Below, piece after piece: positions 1-5,782 of a stretch of DNA of 5,782 nucleotides. Origin of the DNA: Solobacterium sp. (lineage in GTDB: Bacteria > Bacillota_I > Bacilli_A > Erysipelotrichales > Erysipelotrichaceae); the NCBI GenBank assembly GCA_017475415.1, contig JAFVFM010000172.1:1-5782 (forward strand), written 5' to 3'. The first letter of the stretch is position 1. Every line of letters begins with the position of its first letter. Both the position numbers and the translations under genes were made by a program. The notes below the pieces were generated by a model that was given only the letters and a program-made list of their open reading frames with translations, was not told the DNA's origin and did no database searches.

Positions 1-50
1 AAAGGATAAGCTTCATTTATATCTTGATATTTTCCTAATCCTACCACCAT
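1..50 (-). CDS. Unidentified gene, 5' end only (cut by left window edge)
   Basis: An ATG at 50 opens a frame that stays open to the window edge, giving 16 full codons: MVVGLGKYQDINEAYP. A strong ribosome site (AAAAGGGGG at 61-69, 10 nt before the ATG) lies inside the last codons of the EIIC gene, and the start overlaps that gene by 10 nt in another frame, a common arrangement for coupled operon genes. From its place an EIID or EIIB partner for the PTS would be expected. However, the residues do not resemble the usual EIIB start (an IDDRLIHGQV-type stretch) or the usual EIID start (TKKDLxxxFWR-type), so I do not assign a function. A sugar-metabolism enzyme coupled to the PTS is equally possible. 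That it is a real gene is likely from the ribosome site; its identity cannot be judged from so few residues. Confidence 0.6.
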   Translation of the reverse strand, partial: MVVGLGKYQDINEAYP

Positions 51-823
51 TTTCCACTTACCCCCTTTTCTTTTGTACCAGCTACAGATCCTTTTTCAAA
101 AGAATAAAGAATTGTTGCAACACCAACAGCGACTAAACCACCTACTAATAACATCATCGATACAGATTTATTCATTAAGTAAGTTAGCGCAGCAGCAGCT
201 ATTCCTAAAAATAATAAACCACTCACTTCCTTTACTTTTAAATTTCTTAATAATACAGCAATACCTAAACAAGGTAATAAAGAAGCGAAAATTGCAAAAG
301 ATGTAAATAACCATCTATTCGCATTCGCTAAATTAGAAACGAAGGTTGTTAAAGCATCACCTTGTGCTAATACGATTTGAGAAACAATACCAAATACTAA
401 ACCAGTTAGAATCATTGGAAGGAAATGATATAAAGTAATTCCTTTACCCTTTTCAGCCGCTGTTCTACTTAATGGTAAAAATAAGGTATAAAAACTATCT
501 AAAATATGCATTAAGCCAGTACCTAAAAAGAAACAAGCGCTCGCCAAAACAGCAACTGAATCCATTGTCATATTTTGTCCTAGAACAAGAACACTTAAAA
601 TAACTGAAGTTAAAATAGTACTTGTACGATAGTTCATAAAATAGGTTTCTTCTAAAGAAATGACTAAAGTTTCTAAATAAACACCTAGCATCATTCCTGT
701 AGAAATATCCCCATAGATTAATCCTAATAATGAACATAATACAATTGGACGATGAAAAATTTGCGTCAATGCAAATTGATCAATCGCCAATAGAAATATC
801 AAGATAAAAATTGCAATATTCAC
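41..823 (-). CDS. PTS mannose/sorbose-family EIIC permease component
   Basis: Membrane-spanning sugar-translocating subunit of a mannose-class PTS, normally partnered with EIID and fed by EIIA and EIIB. The protein has 260 aa, typical length (about 255-270). Seen: the N-terminal EIIC signature around 14-48, AIDQFALTQIFHRPIV then GLIYGDISTGMMLG, followed by several hydrophobic segments (about 68-82, 88-108, 134-153, 171-192, 200-216, 220-240) and a charged C-terminal tail. The region after LGVYLE lacks the PPD element usual in the family, reading NYRTSTIL instead, so it is a divergent member. Translation starts at GTG: the neighbouring ATG one base upstream runs straight into TGA, whereas AAGGAGG stands 5 nt before the GTG. 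Ten nucleotides separate it from the EIIA stop. It overlaps the next gene by 10 nt. The transported sugar is unknown. Confidence 0.85.
   Translation of the reverse strand: MNIAIFILIFLLAIDQFALTQIFHRPIVLCSLLGLIYGDISTGMMLGVYLETLVISLEETYFMNYRTSTILTSVILSVLVLGQNMTMDSVAVLASACFFLGTGLMHILDSFYTLFLPLSRTAAEKGKGITLYHFLPMILTGLVFGIVSQIVLAQGDALTTFVSNLANANRWLFTSFAIFASLLPCLGIAVLLRNLKVKEVSGLLFLGIAAAALTYLMNKSVSMMLLVGGLVAVGVATILYSFEKGSVAGTKEKGVSGKWW
61..69 (-). promoter_or_regulatory. Ribosome binding site of the left-edge gene
   Basis: AAAAGGGGG stands 10 nt before the ATG at 50 and lies within the EIIC coding region. A run of G can pair with the anti-Shine-Dalgarno CCUCC using one G-U wobble. It is the main evidence that translation of another gene begins at 50. 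Confidence 0.65.
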
Positions 824-828
824 ATAGA

Positions 829-835
829 CCTCCTT
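829..835 (-). promoter_or_regulatory. Ribosome binding site fixing the GTG start of EIIC
   Basis: AAGGAGG, a near-perfect Shine-Dalgarno sequence, overlaps the EIIA stop codon (TAAGGAGG) and lies 5 nt before the GTG at 823. The ATG at 825-823 is out of frame and stops at once, so GTG is the only sensible initiator here. Confidence 0.85.
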
Positions 836-1244
836 ACAACTCTTCAGCTGTATATTTATAAATTTGTTTATTCCCTTCTTGTGCGGCCATAGCTGCTAAA
901 TCAAAAACAGAACTTATATAACCACGTGCTAAATTTACAGACATTACCATACCTAAATTAAAGCCCGCAACAATTTCAATATCCTGTTTCAAATGGAATT
1001 TTTCTTTCATCATAACAGAGATACGATAAGGTGCACTATTCACCATATCAGAAAGAATTAAAATGCCATCGCAATGCTTTAATTCTTCAATTGCACGCTT
1101 TAATTTGTATTCAAAATCATCCGTAGAATCTTCTAATAAATAATCTACACAAAGAAAGCTTTCTGGTTGTCCAACTAATACATTTACTGCACTATTTACA
1201 CCACTTGCAAGTTCTCCATGACCTGTAACAATTAAACCTATCAT
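834..1244 (-). CDS. PTS mannose-family EIIA component (EIIA-Man/AgaF-like)
   Basis: Soluble phosphocarrier of a mannose/sorbose-class phosphotransferase system. By family knowledge it takes phosphate from HPr on an N-terminal histidine and passes it to an EIIB. The protein has 136 aa, the normal single-domain length. Seen: first strand MIGLIVTGHGELASG with the predicted phospho-acceptor His9, and the conserved Asp66 in ILILSDM. Two loops are atypical: the usual GGSPFN stretch reads NSAPYR (69-74), and the GVNxPML stretch reads GFNLGMV (94-100). The TGHGxxASG start resembles AgaF-type (N-acetylgalactosamine) EIIA proteins, but the sugar cannot be assigned. The ATG at 1244 is used because it begins the domain; an in-frame ATG 45 nt upstream would add residues inside galE that have no counterpart in the family. 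The ribosome site is weak (GGAA, 7 nt), so coupling to galE through ATGA overlap is likely. Confidence 0.87.
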   Translation of the reverse strand: MIGLIVTGHGELASGVNSAVNVLVGQPESFLCVDYLLEDSTDDFEYKLKRAIEELKHCDGILILSDMVNSAPYRISVMMKEKFHLKQDIEIVAGFNLGMVMSVNLARGYISSVFDLAAMAAQEGNKQIYKYTAEEL

Positions 1245-2263
1245 AAATCTGTTCCAATTCCCTTTGGATTCATTTGCGTAAAGCGCCATGAATCTTCACA
1301 CATTTCATCAATTGTATAATTCGCTTCCCAACCTAATACTTCCTTAGCCTTTGTTGTACTAGCGAAGCATGTTGCGATATCCCCGCTTCTTCTTTCTACA
1401 ACCTTATATGGTAATGTTTTTCCACAAGCCTTTTCGTAAGCATGTAATACTTCTAATACACTATATCCATTACCTGTACCAAGATTAATCGTATCAAAAC
1501 CTTTTACTCCTAAGGCATGATTTACAGCAGATACATGGCCTTTTGCTAAATCCACAACATGGATATAATCTCTAACGCCTGTTCCATCTACTGTGTCATA
1601 ATCATCCCCAAAGACACGTAAGTATTCTAATTGTCCAATGGCCACACGAGCGATATAAGGTACTAAATTATTAGGAATACCATTAGGAACTTCACCTAAT
1701 AAACCACTCTTATGCGCACCAATTGGATTGAAATATCTTAAACAAAGAACAGACCACTCTGGATCACTAATACAAATATCCTTTAAAATCATTTCATTCA
1801 TTAATTTTGTAGAACCATAAGGATTTGTTGTAGAAACTGGGAAGTCTTCTTCAATCGGACAAGATTTAGGTGATCCATAAACTGTAGCACTACTAGAGAA
1901 GACTAATGTCTTACAACCAACTTCTTTCATCACCATATATAAAGTTAATGAACCAGTTATATTATTATGATAATATTCCAATGGTTTTTCTACGGATTCA
2001 CCCACAGCCTTATATCCAGCAAAATGAATTACAGCATCAATTTTATGCTCATGAAAAACTCTACGTAAACCATCTGCATCTAAAATATCCATTTCATAGA
2101 AAGTAGGACGAACACCGGTTAACTTTTCTATGCGATCTAATACCGCAATATTAGAATTGTATAAGTTATCTACAATAACAACTTCATTTCCACTTTCGAT
2201 TAATTCAACACAAGCATGGCTACCAATATAGCCTGTACCACCAGTAACTAATATCTTAGACAT
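1241..2263 (-). CDS. galE: UDP-glucose 4-epimerase, probably also acting on UDP-GlcNAc/GalNAc
   Basis: NAD-dependent extended short-chain dehydrogenase interconverting UDP-glucose and UDP-galactose. It serves the Leloir pathway and supplies galactose donors for surface glycans. The protein has 340 aa, close to the 338 aa E. coli enzyme. Seen: Rossmann motif TGGTGYIGSH (7-16), acidic VDNLYNS (31-37), FAGYKAVGES (81-90), the FSSSATVYG strand (122-130), catalytic Tyr149 and Lys153 in YGSTK, RYFNPIGA (176-183), and DGTGVRDYIHVVDLA (226-240). The residue aligned with the E. coli gate Tyr299 is Cys299 (GDIATCFAS), as in human GALE Cys307; by family knowledge a small residue here allows N-acetylated sugars, so dual activity is inferred. 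The ATG at 2263 is preferred over upstream in-frame codons because AGGAGGGG lies 4 nt before it and the Rossmann strand begins immediately. It sits just after rseP and overlaps the EIIA gene (ATGA). Confidence 0.95.
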   Translation of the reverse strand: MSKILVTGGTGYIGSHACVELIESGNEVVIVDNLYNSNIAVLDRIEKLTGVRPTFYEMDILDADGLRRVFHEHKIDAVIHFAGYKAVGESVEKPLEYYHNNITGSLTLYMVMKEVGCKTLVFSSSATVYGSPKSCPIEEDFPVSTTNPYGSTKLMNEMILKDICISDPEWSVLCLRYFNPIGAHKSGLLGEVPNGIPNNLVPYIARVAIGQLEYLRVFGDDYDTVDGTGVRDYIHVVDLAKGHVSAVNHALGVKGFDTINLGTGNGYSVLEVLHAYEKACGKTLPYKVVERRSGDIATCFASTTKAKEVLGWEANYTIDEMCEDSWRFTQMNPKGIGTDL

Positions 2264-2267
2264 ATAA

Positions 2268-2275
2268 CCCCTCCT
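2268..2275 (-). promoter_or_regulatory. Ribosome binding site of galE
   Basis: AGGAGGGG overlaps the last bases of the rseP stop codon (TAGGAGGGG) and lies 4 nt before the ATG at 2263. It supports that ATG over the in-frame ATGs further upstream, at 2311 and 2299, which sit within rseP. Confidence 0.85.
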
Positions 2276-3332
2276 ATTGTAAGATACGTACGATATCATT
2301 CCATGTAACAAATACCATCAAACCAATTAAAACAATCCAACAAACACTCATCACAGCTACCTTCAATTTCTCACTTAATTCTTTTTGAATTGCTGCTTCA
2401 ATTAAGGTGATGACTACTTGCCCACCATCTAATACAGGTAATGGTAAAAGATTAAAGATTCCAACATTTAAACTAAGCATAGCAATTAATTGTAAGAATA
2501 CGCGCAAGCCTTGAGAAGCATAAGTTCCTGCAGCTTGATAAATCCCCACAGGGCCAGATAATTGATTCAATCCACGCCCACGGAATAAATTCGCTAATGT
2601 GCGTAACATTGATTTTGTCATATTGGCCATATGATTTAGACCATAGCCCCAACAATTCAATAGATTAATCTTAATACTATCTGTTTCTTCTGCTCTTATA
2701 CCAATTAAATAACTATTTGATTCTTCATTATATTCTGGTTGAACATCAAAGGTTAAGGTTTCCCCATTACGTTCAACCACATAAGTTTCCACACCTTCAT
2801 ATCCAAAAAAGAATTCCTGTAGGTCCATAAAGGTAGTTGGTTTAGTAGATTCTCCATTATCTTTATGTAATTCCACAATCACATCACCATTCTGTAAACC
2901 AGCTTTTTCGGCAGGGCTACTAGCTACTACTTCACCAACCACTGCTCTAGGTGTACCATTTATTTCTCCATAAGATAACATCACTAAAGAAAAAATCAAA
3001 AAGGCTAAAATGAAATTCATTGTTACACCAGCTAACATGATGATAATCTTCTGCCACCATGGTTTACTTGGCAAAGTACGATCAGCAGGCACTTCTATAT
3101 CTGGATATACCTCTTGATTGGTTTCATCCCCAGCCATAGCGACATACCCACCTATTGGTAAAGCACGAATAGAATATTGTGTTTCTTTTCCTTGTTTTTT
3201 CCATAATAATGGACCCATACCAAAGGAAAATTCATAACAATAAACATGAAAATACTTCGCGGCAATAAGATGCCCTAATTCATGAATAATAATAATTACC
3301 GATAACAATAATAGAAAGTAAATGATTGTCAT
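2274..3332 (-). CDS. rseP: RseP/RasP-family site-2 zinc metalloprotease (intramembrane)
   Basis: Polytopic membrane protease that makes the second, intramembrane cut of regulated intramembrane proteolysis. In Bacillota the RasP orthologue clears anti-sigma factors and signal-peptide remnants; which substrates are used here cannot be read from the sequence. Seen: the zinc motif HELGH at 17-21 within the first membrane helix, the juxtamembrane FGMGPLLW region (37-44), ALPIGGYVAM (57-66), a second helix around 96-121, a single PDZ domain about 128-200 (SSPAEKAGLQNGDVIV), the conserved LSGPVGI (258-264), and the third zinc ligand in NLLPLPVLDGGQ (294-305, Asp302), followed by a last helix near 326-344. 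At 352 aa it is shorter than the roughly 420 aa B. subtilis form but complete, with one PDZ. The start is supported by AAGGAGG 6 nt upstream, encoded within the last dxr codons. Ten nucleotides separate its TAG stop from galE. Confidence 0.95.
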   Translation of the reverse strand: MTIIYFLLLLSVIIIIHELGHLIAAKYFHVYCYEFSFGMGPLLWKKQGKETQYSIRALPIGGYVAMAGDETNQEVYPDIEVPADRTLPSKPWWQKIIIMLAGVTMNFILAFLIFSLVMLSYGEINGTPRAVVGEVVASSPAEKAGLQNGDVIVELHKDNGESTKPTTFMDLQEFFFGYEGVETYVVERNGETLTFDVQPEYNEESNSYLIGIRAEETDSIKINLLNCWGYGLNHMANMTKSMLRTLANLFRGRGLNQLSGPVGIYQAAGTYASQGLRVFLQLIAMLSLNVGIFNLLPLPVLDGGQVVITLIEAAIQKELSEKLKVAVMSVCWIVLIGLMVFVTWNDIVRILQ

Positions 3333-4489
3333 TACTTACCTCCTTTTTCTACAATATATCTTTGTGCATATTCAACGCCCCAAGCATTCGCTTCTAATAA
3401 ATCCTCTAAACAAGTTACCTTTTTAAAAGGAACACGATTTACTCCACGAATAATCATATCTTCAATATCTAGGAAACTAATCTTTCTTTCTCTAAATGCT
3501 TGGTTAGCGACATCATTAATCGCATTCATTACAGCTGGCAAATTCCCACCTCTCTTACCACTTGCATAAGCTAAAGCTAAAAGTGGAAAGCGTCTAACAT
3601 CTGCGTCTTCAAAATGCAAGGAACCTATTTCGGCAAGATTTAAGCGTGGTAAATCCAATTCTTTTCTTTCTGGATACGTCAAAGCATATTGGATTGGTAA
3701 GCGCATATCAGGATTACCTAATTGCGCAATTACGCTACCATCCACATATTCTACCATAGAATGAATAACACTTTCCTTATGCATTAAGACTTTAATTTGA
3801 TCATAAGGCATAGAAAACAAATAATGTGCTTCAATCACTTCAAAACCCTTATTCATCATCGATGCACTATCGATAGTAATCTTTGCCCCCATTGCCCAAT
3901 TTGGATGTGCTAAAGCATCTTCTACTGTTACATCTACTAACTCTTCTCTTTTTTTATTACGGAAAGCTCCACCACTTGCTGTAATCCAAAGATTTTTTAC
4001 TTCTTCTTTTCGATTACCTTGTAAAGCTTGGAAGATTGCCGAATGTTCACTATCAATAGGATATAAATTAACCTTATGTTCTGCTAATGCTTTTTCAATT
4101 AATTCCCCACCAACAACTAAGCTTTCTTTATTCGCTAAAGCCACATCATGATTAGAGCATATTGCTTCATATGTAGGCACAAAGCCTACAAAGCCAACTA
4201 AGGCATTCACTAACATGTCATAATCATCTCGCAAAGCTAAAGTCTTTAAGCCTTCATCGCCACTTAAAAATTCAATATCTGTATATTTACTTTGTAAACG
4301 AAGAAGCTCATTACCTTCTTGTACACAAACTGCCTTCACTTTAACCTTACTTAATATTTCTTCTAAAGCATCAATGTTACGACCTACAGATAAGGCTACA
4401 ATTTCAAATTCATCTGGATGCCTAATGACAACATCAATCGTTTGTAAACCAATTGAACCACTCGCACCTAATAAAACTAATCTTTTCAT
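3332..4489 (-). CDS. dxr: 1-deoxy-D-xylulose 5-phosphate reductoisomerase
   Basis: Cytosolic NADPH-dependent enzyme that rearranges and reduces DXP to 2-C-methyl-D-erythritol 4-phosphate, the committed step of the MEP isoprenoid pathway and the target of fosmidomycin. At 385 aa it is full length. Seen: N-terminal NADPH-binding GASGSIG (8-14), ALANKESLV (about 117-125), metal ligands Asp146 and Glu148 in the IDSEHSA motif and Glu217 in NKGFEVIEAH, ASGGAFR (171-177), the flexible substrate loop HPNWAMG (195-201, Trp198), DSASMMNKG (207-215), and a GNPDMRLPIQYAL block (258-270). All residues expected for activity are present. The ATG follows the cdsA TAA with no gap and is preceded by a GGGGG run 6 nt upstream. 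The stop overlaps the rseP start by one base (TAATG). It supplies isoprenoid precursors that uppS in the same operon consumes. The organism evidently relies on the MEP route, at least in part. Confidence 0.97.
   Translation of the reverse strand: MKRLVLLGASGSIGLQTIDVVIRHPDEFEIVALSVGRNIDALEEILSKVKVKAVCVQEGNELLRLQSKYTDIEFLSGDEGLKTLALRDDYDMLVNALVGFVGFVPTYEAICSNHDVALANKESLVVGGELIEKALAEHKVNLYPIDSEHSAIFQALQGNRKEEVKNLWITASGGAFRNKKREELVDVTVEDALAHPNWAMGAKITIDSASMMNKGFEVIEAHYLFSMPYDQIKVLMHKESVIHSMVEYVDGSVIAQLGNPDMRLPIQYALTYPERKELDLPRLNLAEIGSLHFEDADVRRFPLLALAYASGKRGGNLPAVMNAINDVANQAFRERKISFLDIEDMIIRGVNRVPFKKVTCLEDLLEANAWGVEYAQRYIVEKGGK
3337..3344 (-). promoter_or_regulatory. Ribosome binding site of rseP, embedded in the end of dxr
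   Basis: AAGGAGGT is encoded by the Lys-Gly-Gly codons near the dxr C-terminus and lies about 5 nt before the rseP ATG. With the TAATG stop-start overlap this points to ribosomes re-initiating at rseP after finishing dxr. Confidence 0.85.
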
Positions 4490-5281
4490 TTATAACCCCC
4501 ATAAAACCATAAAGCCATAGAAAGCCAATAGACAAAAGATTAAACTATCTACGCGATCTAAAAGACCACCATGGCCAGGTAATACACTACCAAAATCTTT
4601 TAGATTAAATTTTCTTTTGATTAAAGAAAAACTTAAATCACCTACTATTCCCACAAATGGAAGAATTAAACTTGAAACAATCCGTAAGGACATAGGCATA
4701 TTTTTTAATAAGAATAAGGATGTAATAAAAGATAGAATAGCCCCTACTAAATAACCACCAATCGTACCTTCCCATGTTTTATTTGGAGATACCTTAGGTG
4801 CGAATTTATGTTTTCCAAAAAAAGTACCAAAGAAATAAGCAGCTGTATCACAGGTAAAACAAGCTACACAAATATAGAACAATATACTAAAACCTCTTAA
4901 TGATTCTAAGGAATAAAACTGTACTACTGTTCTACTAGCAATACCTACGAGCATTGTAATTAAAAAAGGATATGTTACGCGATCTGCTGCTCCCTCACCT
5001 GCTGAAATATGCATCAGGAATAGAATCATTAACCATGCCACAACACAGCTTAATACTTTATCATTACCTACATAATACAATCCCACATAAACAATGATGT
5101 TCAAAATGATTTCTACCCAATTTGGCTTTTCTCCAAATAAAGTATTCGCTTCATAGGCAATAAAAGCATCAATAACAAAAACTAACAATTTGATATAGAA
5201 ACCACCTAATATAGCAGGTGGCAAAGTGCAAGCTATAATCAGCAAGCCTACAATTATTTTTCTTTGCATGGATTTGCTCAT
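4490..5281 (-). CDS. cdsA: Phosphatidate cytidylyltransferase (CDP-diacylglycerol synthase)
   Basis: Integral membrane enzyme converting phosphatidic acid plus CTP to CDP-diacylglycerol and pyrophosphate, the precursor of phosphatidylglycerol and cardiolipin. At 263 aa it has normal family length. Several hydrophobic helices are visible (roughly residues 9-28, 30-45, 57-72, 77-92, 105-122, 131-150, 174-192, 200-215, 246-262). The conserved block CDTAAYFFG (141-152) is followed by SPNKTWEG (165-172), and the C-terminal CDS signature spans about 219-245, with KR (222-223), KD (228-229), PGHGG (235-239) and DRVD (242-245). The ATG at 5281 is chosen because GGAGG sits 9 nt upstream; a second Met at codon 5 has no better site. 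The start overlaps the uppS stop by 4 nt (ATGA) and the TAA stop directly abuts the dxr ATG. Nothing appears truncated or unusual. Confidence 0.96.
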   Translation of the reverse strand: MSKSMQRKIIVGLLIIACTLPPAILGGFYIKLLVFVIDAFIAYEANTLFGEKPNWVEIILNIIVYVGLYYVGNDKVLSCVVAWLMILFLMHISAGEGAADRVTYPFLITMLVGIASRTVVQFYSLESLRGFSILFYICVACFTCDTAAYFFGTFFGKHKFAPKVSPNKTWEGTIGGYLVGAILSFITSLFLLKNMPMSLRIVSSLILPFVGIVGDLSFSLIKRKFNLKDFGSVLPGHGGLLDRVDSLIFCLLAFYGFMVLWGL

Positions 5282-5782
5282 TCTTTTACGCCTCCAAAAC
5301 GTCGATCTCGATTTTGATATGCATCTATGCAGCGGGCGAGTACTTCTTCCGTAAAGTCAGGCCAGGCTTCATCCACAAAGCATAATTCTGCATAAGCAAT
5401 TTGCCATAATAAATAATTCGATATTCTTAATTCACCACTGGTACGAATAAGAAGGTCCACTGGAGGAAAGTCCTTCGTCATCAAATACTGTTCAAAGCCC
5501 TTTTCATCAAGAGAAAAATCGGCCTTATGCTCTACAACATCACGTGCATATTGCTTTGCAGCTAATAAGATTTCTCTTTGCCCACCATAATTCATACAGA
5601 TATTTAGATTTAAACCTGTATTCTCTTTAGAATCTTCCATTGCCTTTTCTAAAACATCTCTTGTCTTTTTAGGCAATTCATCCAATTCCCCAAGAATATT
5701 CATTTTAAAGCCTAAATCAATAAACTCTTGCATATACTTTTGGAAGAAGATTGCAGGTAATTTCATAATATAATTCACTTCA
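5278..5782 (-). CDS. uppS: Undecaprenyl diphosphate synthase (isoprenyl transferase), 5'-truncated by window edge
   Basis: Cis-prenyltransferase that condenses isopentenyl diphosphate units onto farnesyl diphosphate to make C55 undecaprenyl diphosphate, the lipid carrier for peptidoglycan and other wall polymers; it is cytosolic and membrane-associated. Only the C-terminal 167 residues are visible, out of about 230-250 usual for the family. Seen: an NYGG motif (NIxxNYGG), the IPP-binding stretch IRTSGELRISNYLLWQ (family Arg, Arg and Ser phosphate ligands), YAEL with the conserved Glu, WPDF, and a terminal NRDRRFGG. The N-terminal catalytic Asp and the FSxENW region lie beyond the right edge. 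The reading frame stays open to base 5782 (a GAA codon precedes the GTG at 5778), and the text EVNYIMKLP matches the middle of the family, so that GTG is an internal Val and not a start. The TGA stop overlaps the cdsA ATG (ATGA), suggesting translational coupling. Confidence 0.96.
   Translation of the reverse strand, partial: EVNYIMKLPAIFFQKYMQEFIDLGFKMNILGELDELPKKTRDVLEKAMEDSKENTGLNLNICMNYGGQREILLAAKQYARDVVEHKADFSLDEKGFEQYLMTKDFPPVDLLIRTSGELRISNYLLWQIAYAELCFVDEAWPDFTEEVLARCIDAYQNRDRRFGGVKE
5289..5293 (-). promoter_or_regulatory. Ribosome binding site of cdsA, embedded in uppS
   Basis: GGAGG, encoded within the terminal FGGV codons of uppS, lies about 9 nt before the cdsA ATG at 5281. Together with the ATGA overlap it supports this start rather than the second Met at codon 5. 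Confidence 0.7.

Noticed and set aside
73..306. Plus-strand open frame of 77 codons opposite the EIIC gene
   Set aside because: It is antisense to a well-supported membrane protein gene; its Leu/Gln/Lys/Ile-rich residues reflect the reversed codons, and there is no ribosome site or family resemblance.
495..737. Minus-strand open frame of 80 codons within EIIC in another frame
   Set aside because: It is a shadow of the EIIC reading frame, rich in Phe, Tyr, Arg and Cys in a way typical of out-of-frame reading.
1241..1289. Longer EIIA start with 15 extra residues from an ATG at 1289
   Set aside because: The added residues lie within galE and have no counterpart in the family, which begins at the first beta strand; the ATGA overlap start at 1244 is normal.
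1950..1985. AT-rich stretch in galE with TATAAT-like words
   Set aside because: It lies in coding sequence, has no properly spaced -35 partner that I can see, and such words are common in AT-rich DNA.
1906..2106. Plus-strand open frame of 66 codons opposite galE
   Set aside because: It lies wholly antisense to conserved galE coding sequence and has no recognisable motif.
2264..2311. Longer galE start at an ATG at 2311
   Set aside because: It would overlap rseP by 38 nt and precede the Rossmann strand with an unrelated tail; the ATG at 2263 has a strong ribosome site.
2473..2655. Minus-strand open frame of 60 codons within rseP
   Set aside because: It is an out-of-frame shadow of rseP, with no independent start signal.
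5202..5221. Inverted repeat CCACCT / AGGTGG with an 8 nt loop inside cdsA
   Set aside because: It encodes the PPAILGG stretch of a membrane segment, has no following U tract and is only 6 bp long, so it is most likely a chance outcome of Pro and Gly codons, not a terminator or regulator.
5776..5778. GTG as a start for uppS
   Set aside because: The frame is open upstream to the window edge and the residues around it belong to the middle of the UppS fold, so the gene simply begins outside the window.

Overview
The window is a compact, AT-rich stretch of a low-GC Gram-positive (Bacillota) chromosome. All recognisable genes lie on the minus strand and read from right to left. UGG is the Trp codon and UGA is used as a stop (galE, uppS), so this is the standard bacterial code and not a Mycoplasma-type code. 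The uppS-cdsA-dxr-rseP order is the classical Bacillota isoprenoid/phospholipid cluster. The low GC, the MEP pathway and a neighbouring mannose-family PTS would suit an Erysipelotrichia-like or related gut or oral Firmicute, but that placement is an inference.

Layout in transcription order: (1) 5782-5278, 3' part of uppS (undecaprenyl diphosphate synthase), cut by the right window edge; (2) 5281-4490, cdsA (CDP-diacylglycerol synthase); (3) 4489-3332, dxr (DXP reductoisomerase); (4) 3332-2274, rseP/rasP-type site-2 protease; (5) 2263-1241, galE (UDP-hexose 4-epimerase); (6) 1244-834, a mannose-family PTS EIIA protein; (7) 823-41, a mannose/sorbose-family PTS EIIC protein; (8) 50-1, the first 16 codons of a further gene cut by the left edge.

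Adjacent genes overlap by 1-10 nt, abut, or are separated by about 10 nt, and I see no intrinsic terminator or convincing promoter. The whole window therefore looks like the middle of one long operon. There is no gene-free stretch longer than about 10 nt.

Functionally, Dxr commits carbon to the MEP isoprenoid pathway, UppS builds the C55 lipid carrier for wall polymers, CdsA makes the liponucleotide precursor of anionic phospholipids, and RseP is a membrane stress-signalling protease. GalE makes UDP-galactose and, judging by Cys299, probably UDP-GalNAc, both of which feed surface glycans built on undecaprenyl phosphate. The EIIA and EIIC genes add a sugar-import module whose two active-site loops are unusual. 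No EIIB or EIID is recognisable inside the window.

I see no mobile element, CRISPR array, RNA gene or clearly novel system. The points most worth checking are the galE-PTS graft onto the isoprenoid operon, the divergent EIIA/EIIC pair and the unidentified gene at the left edge.
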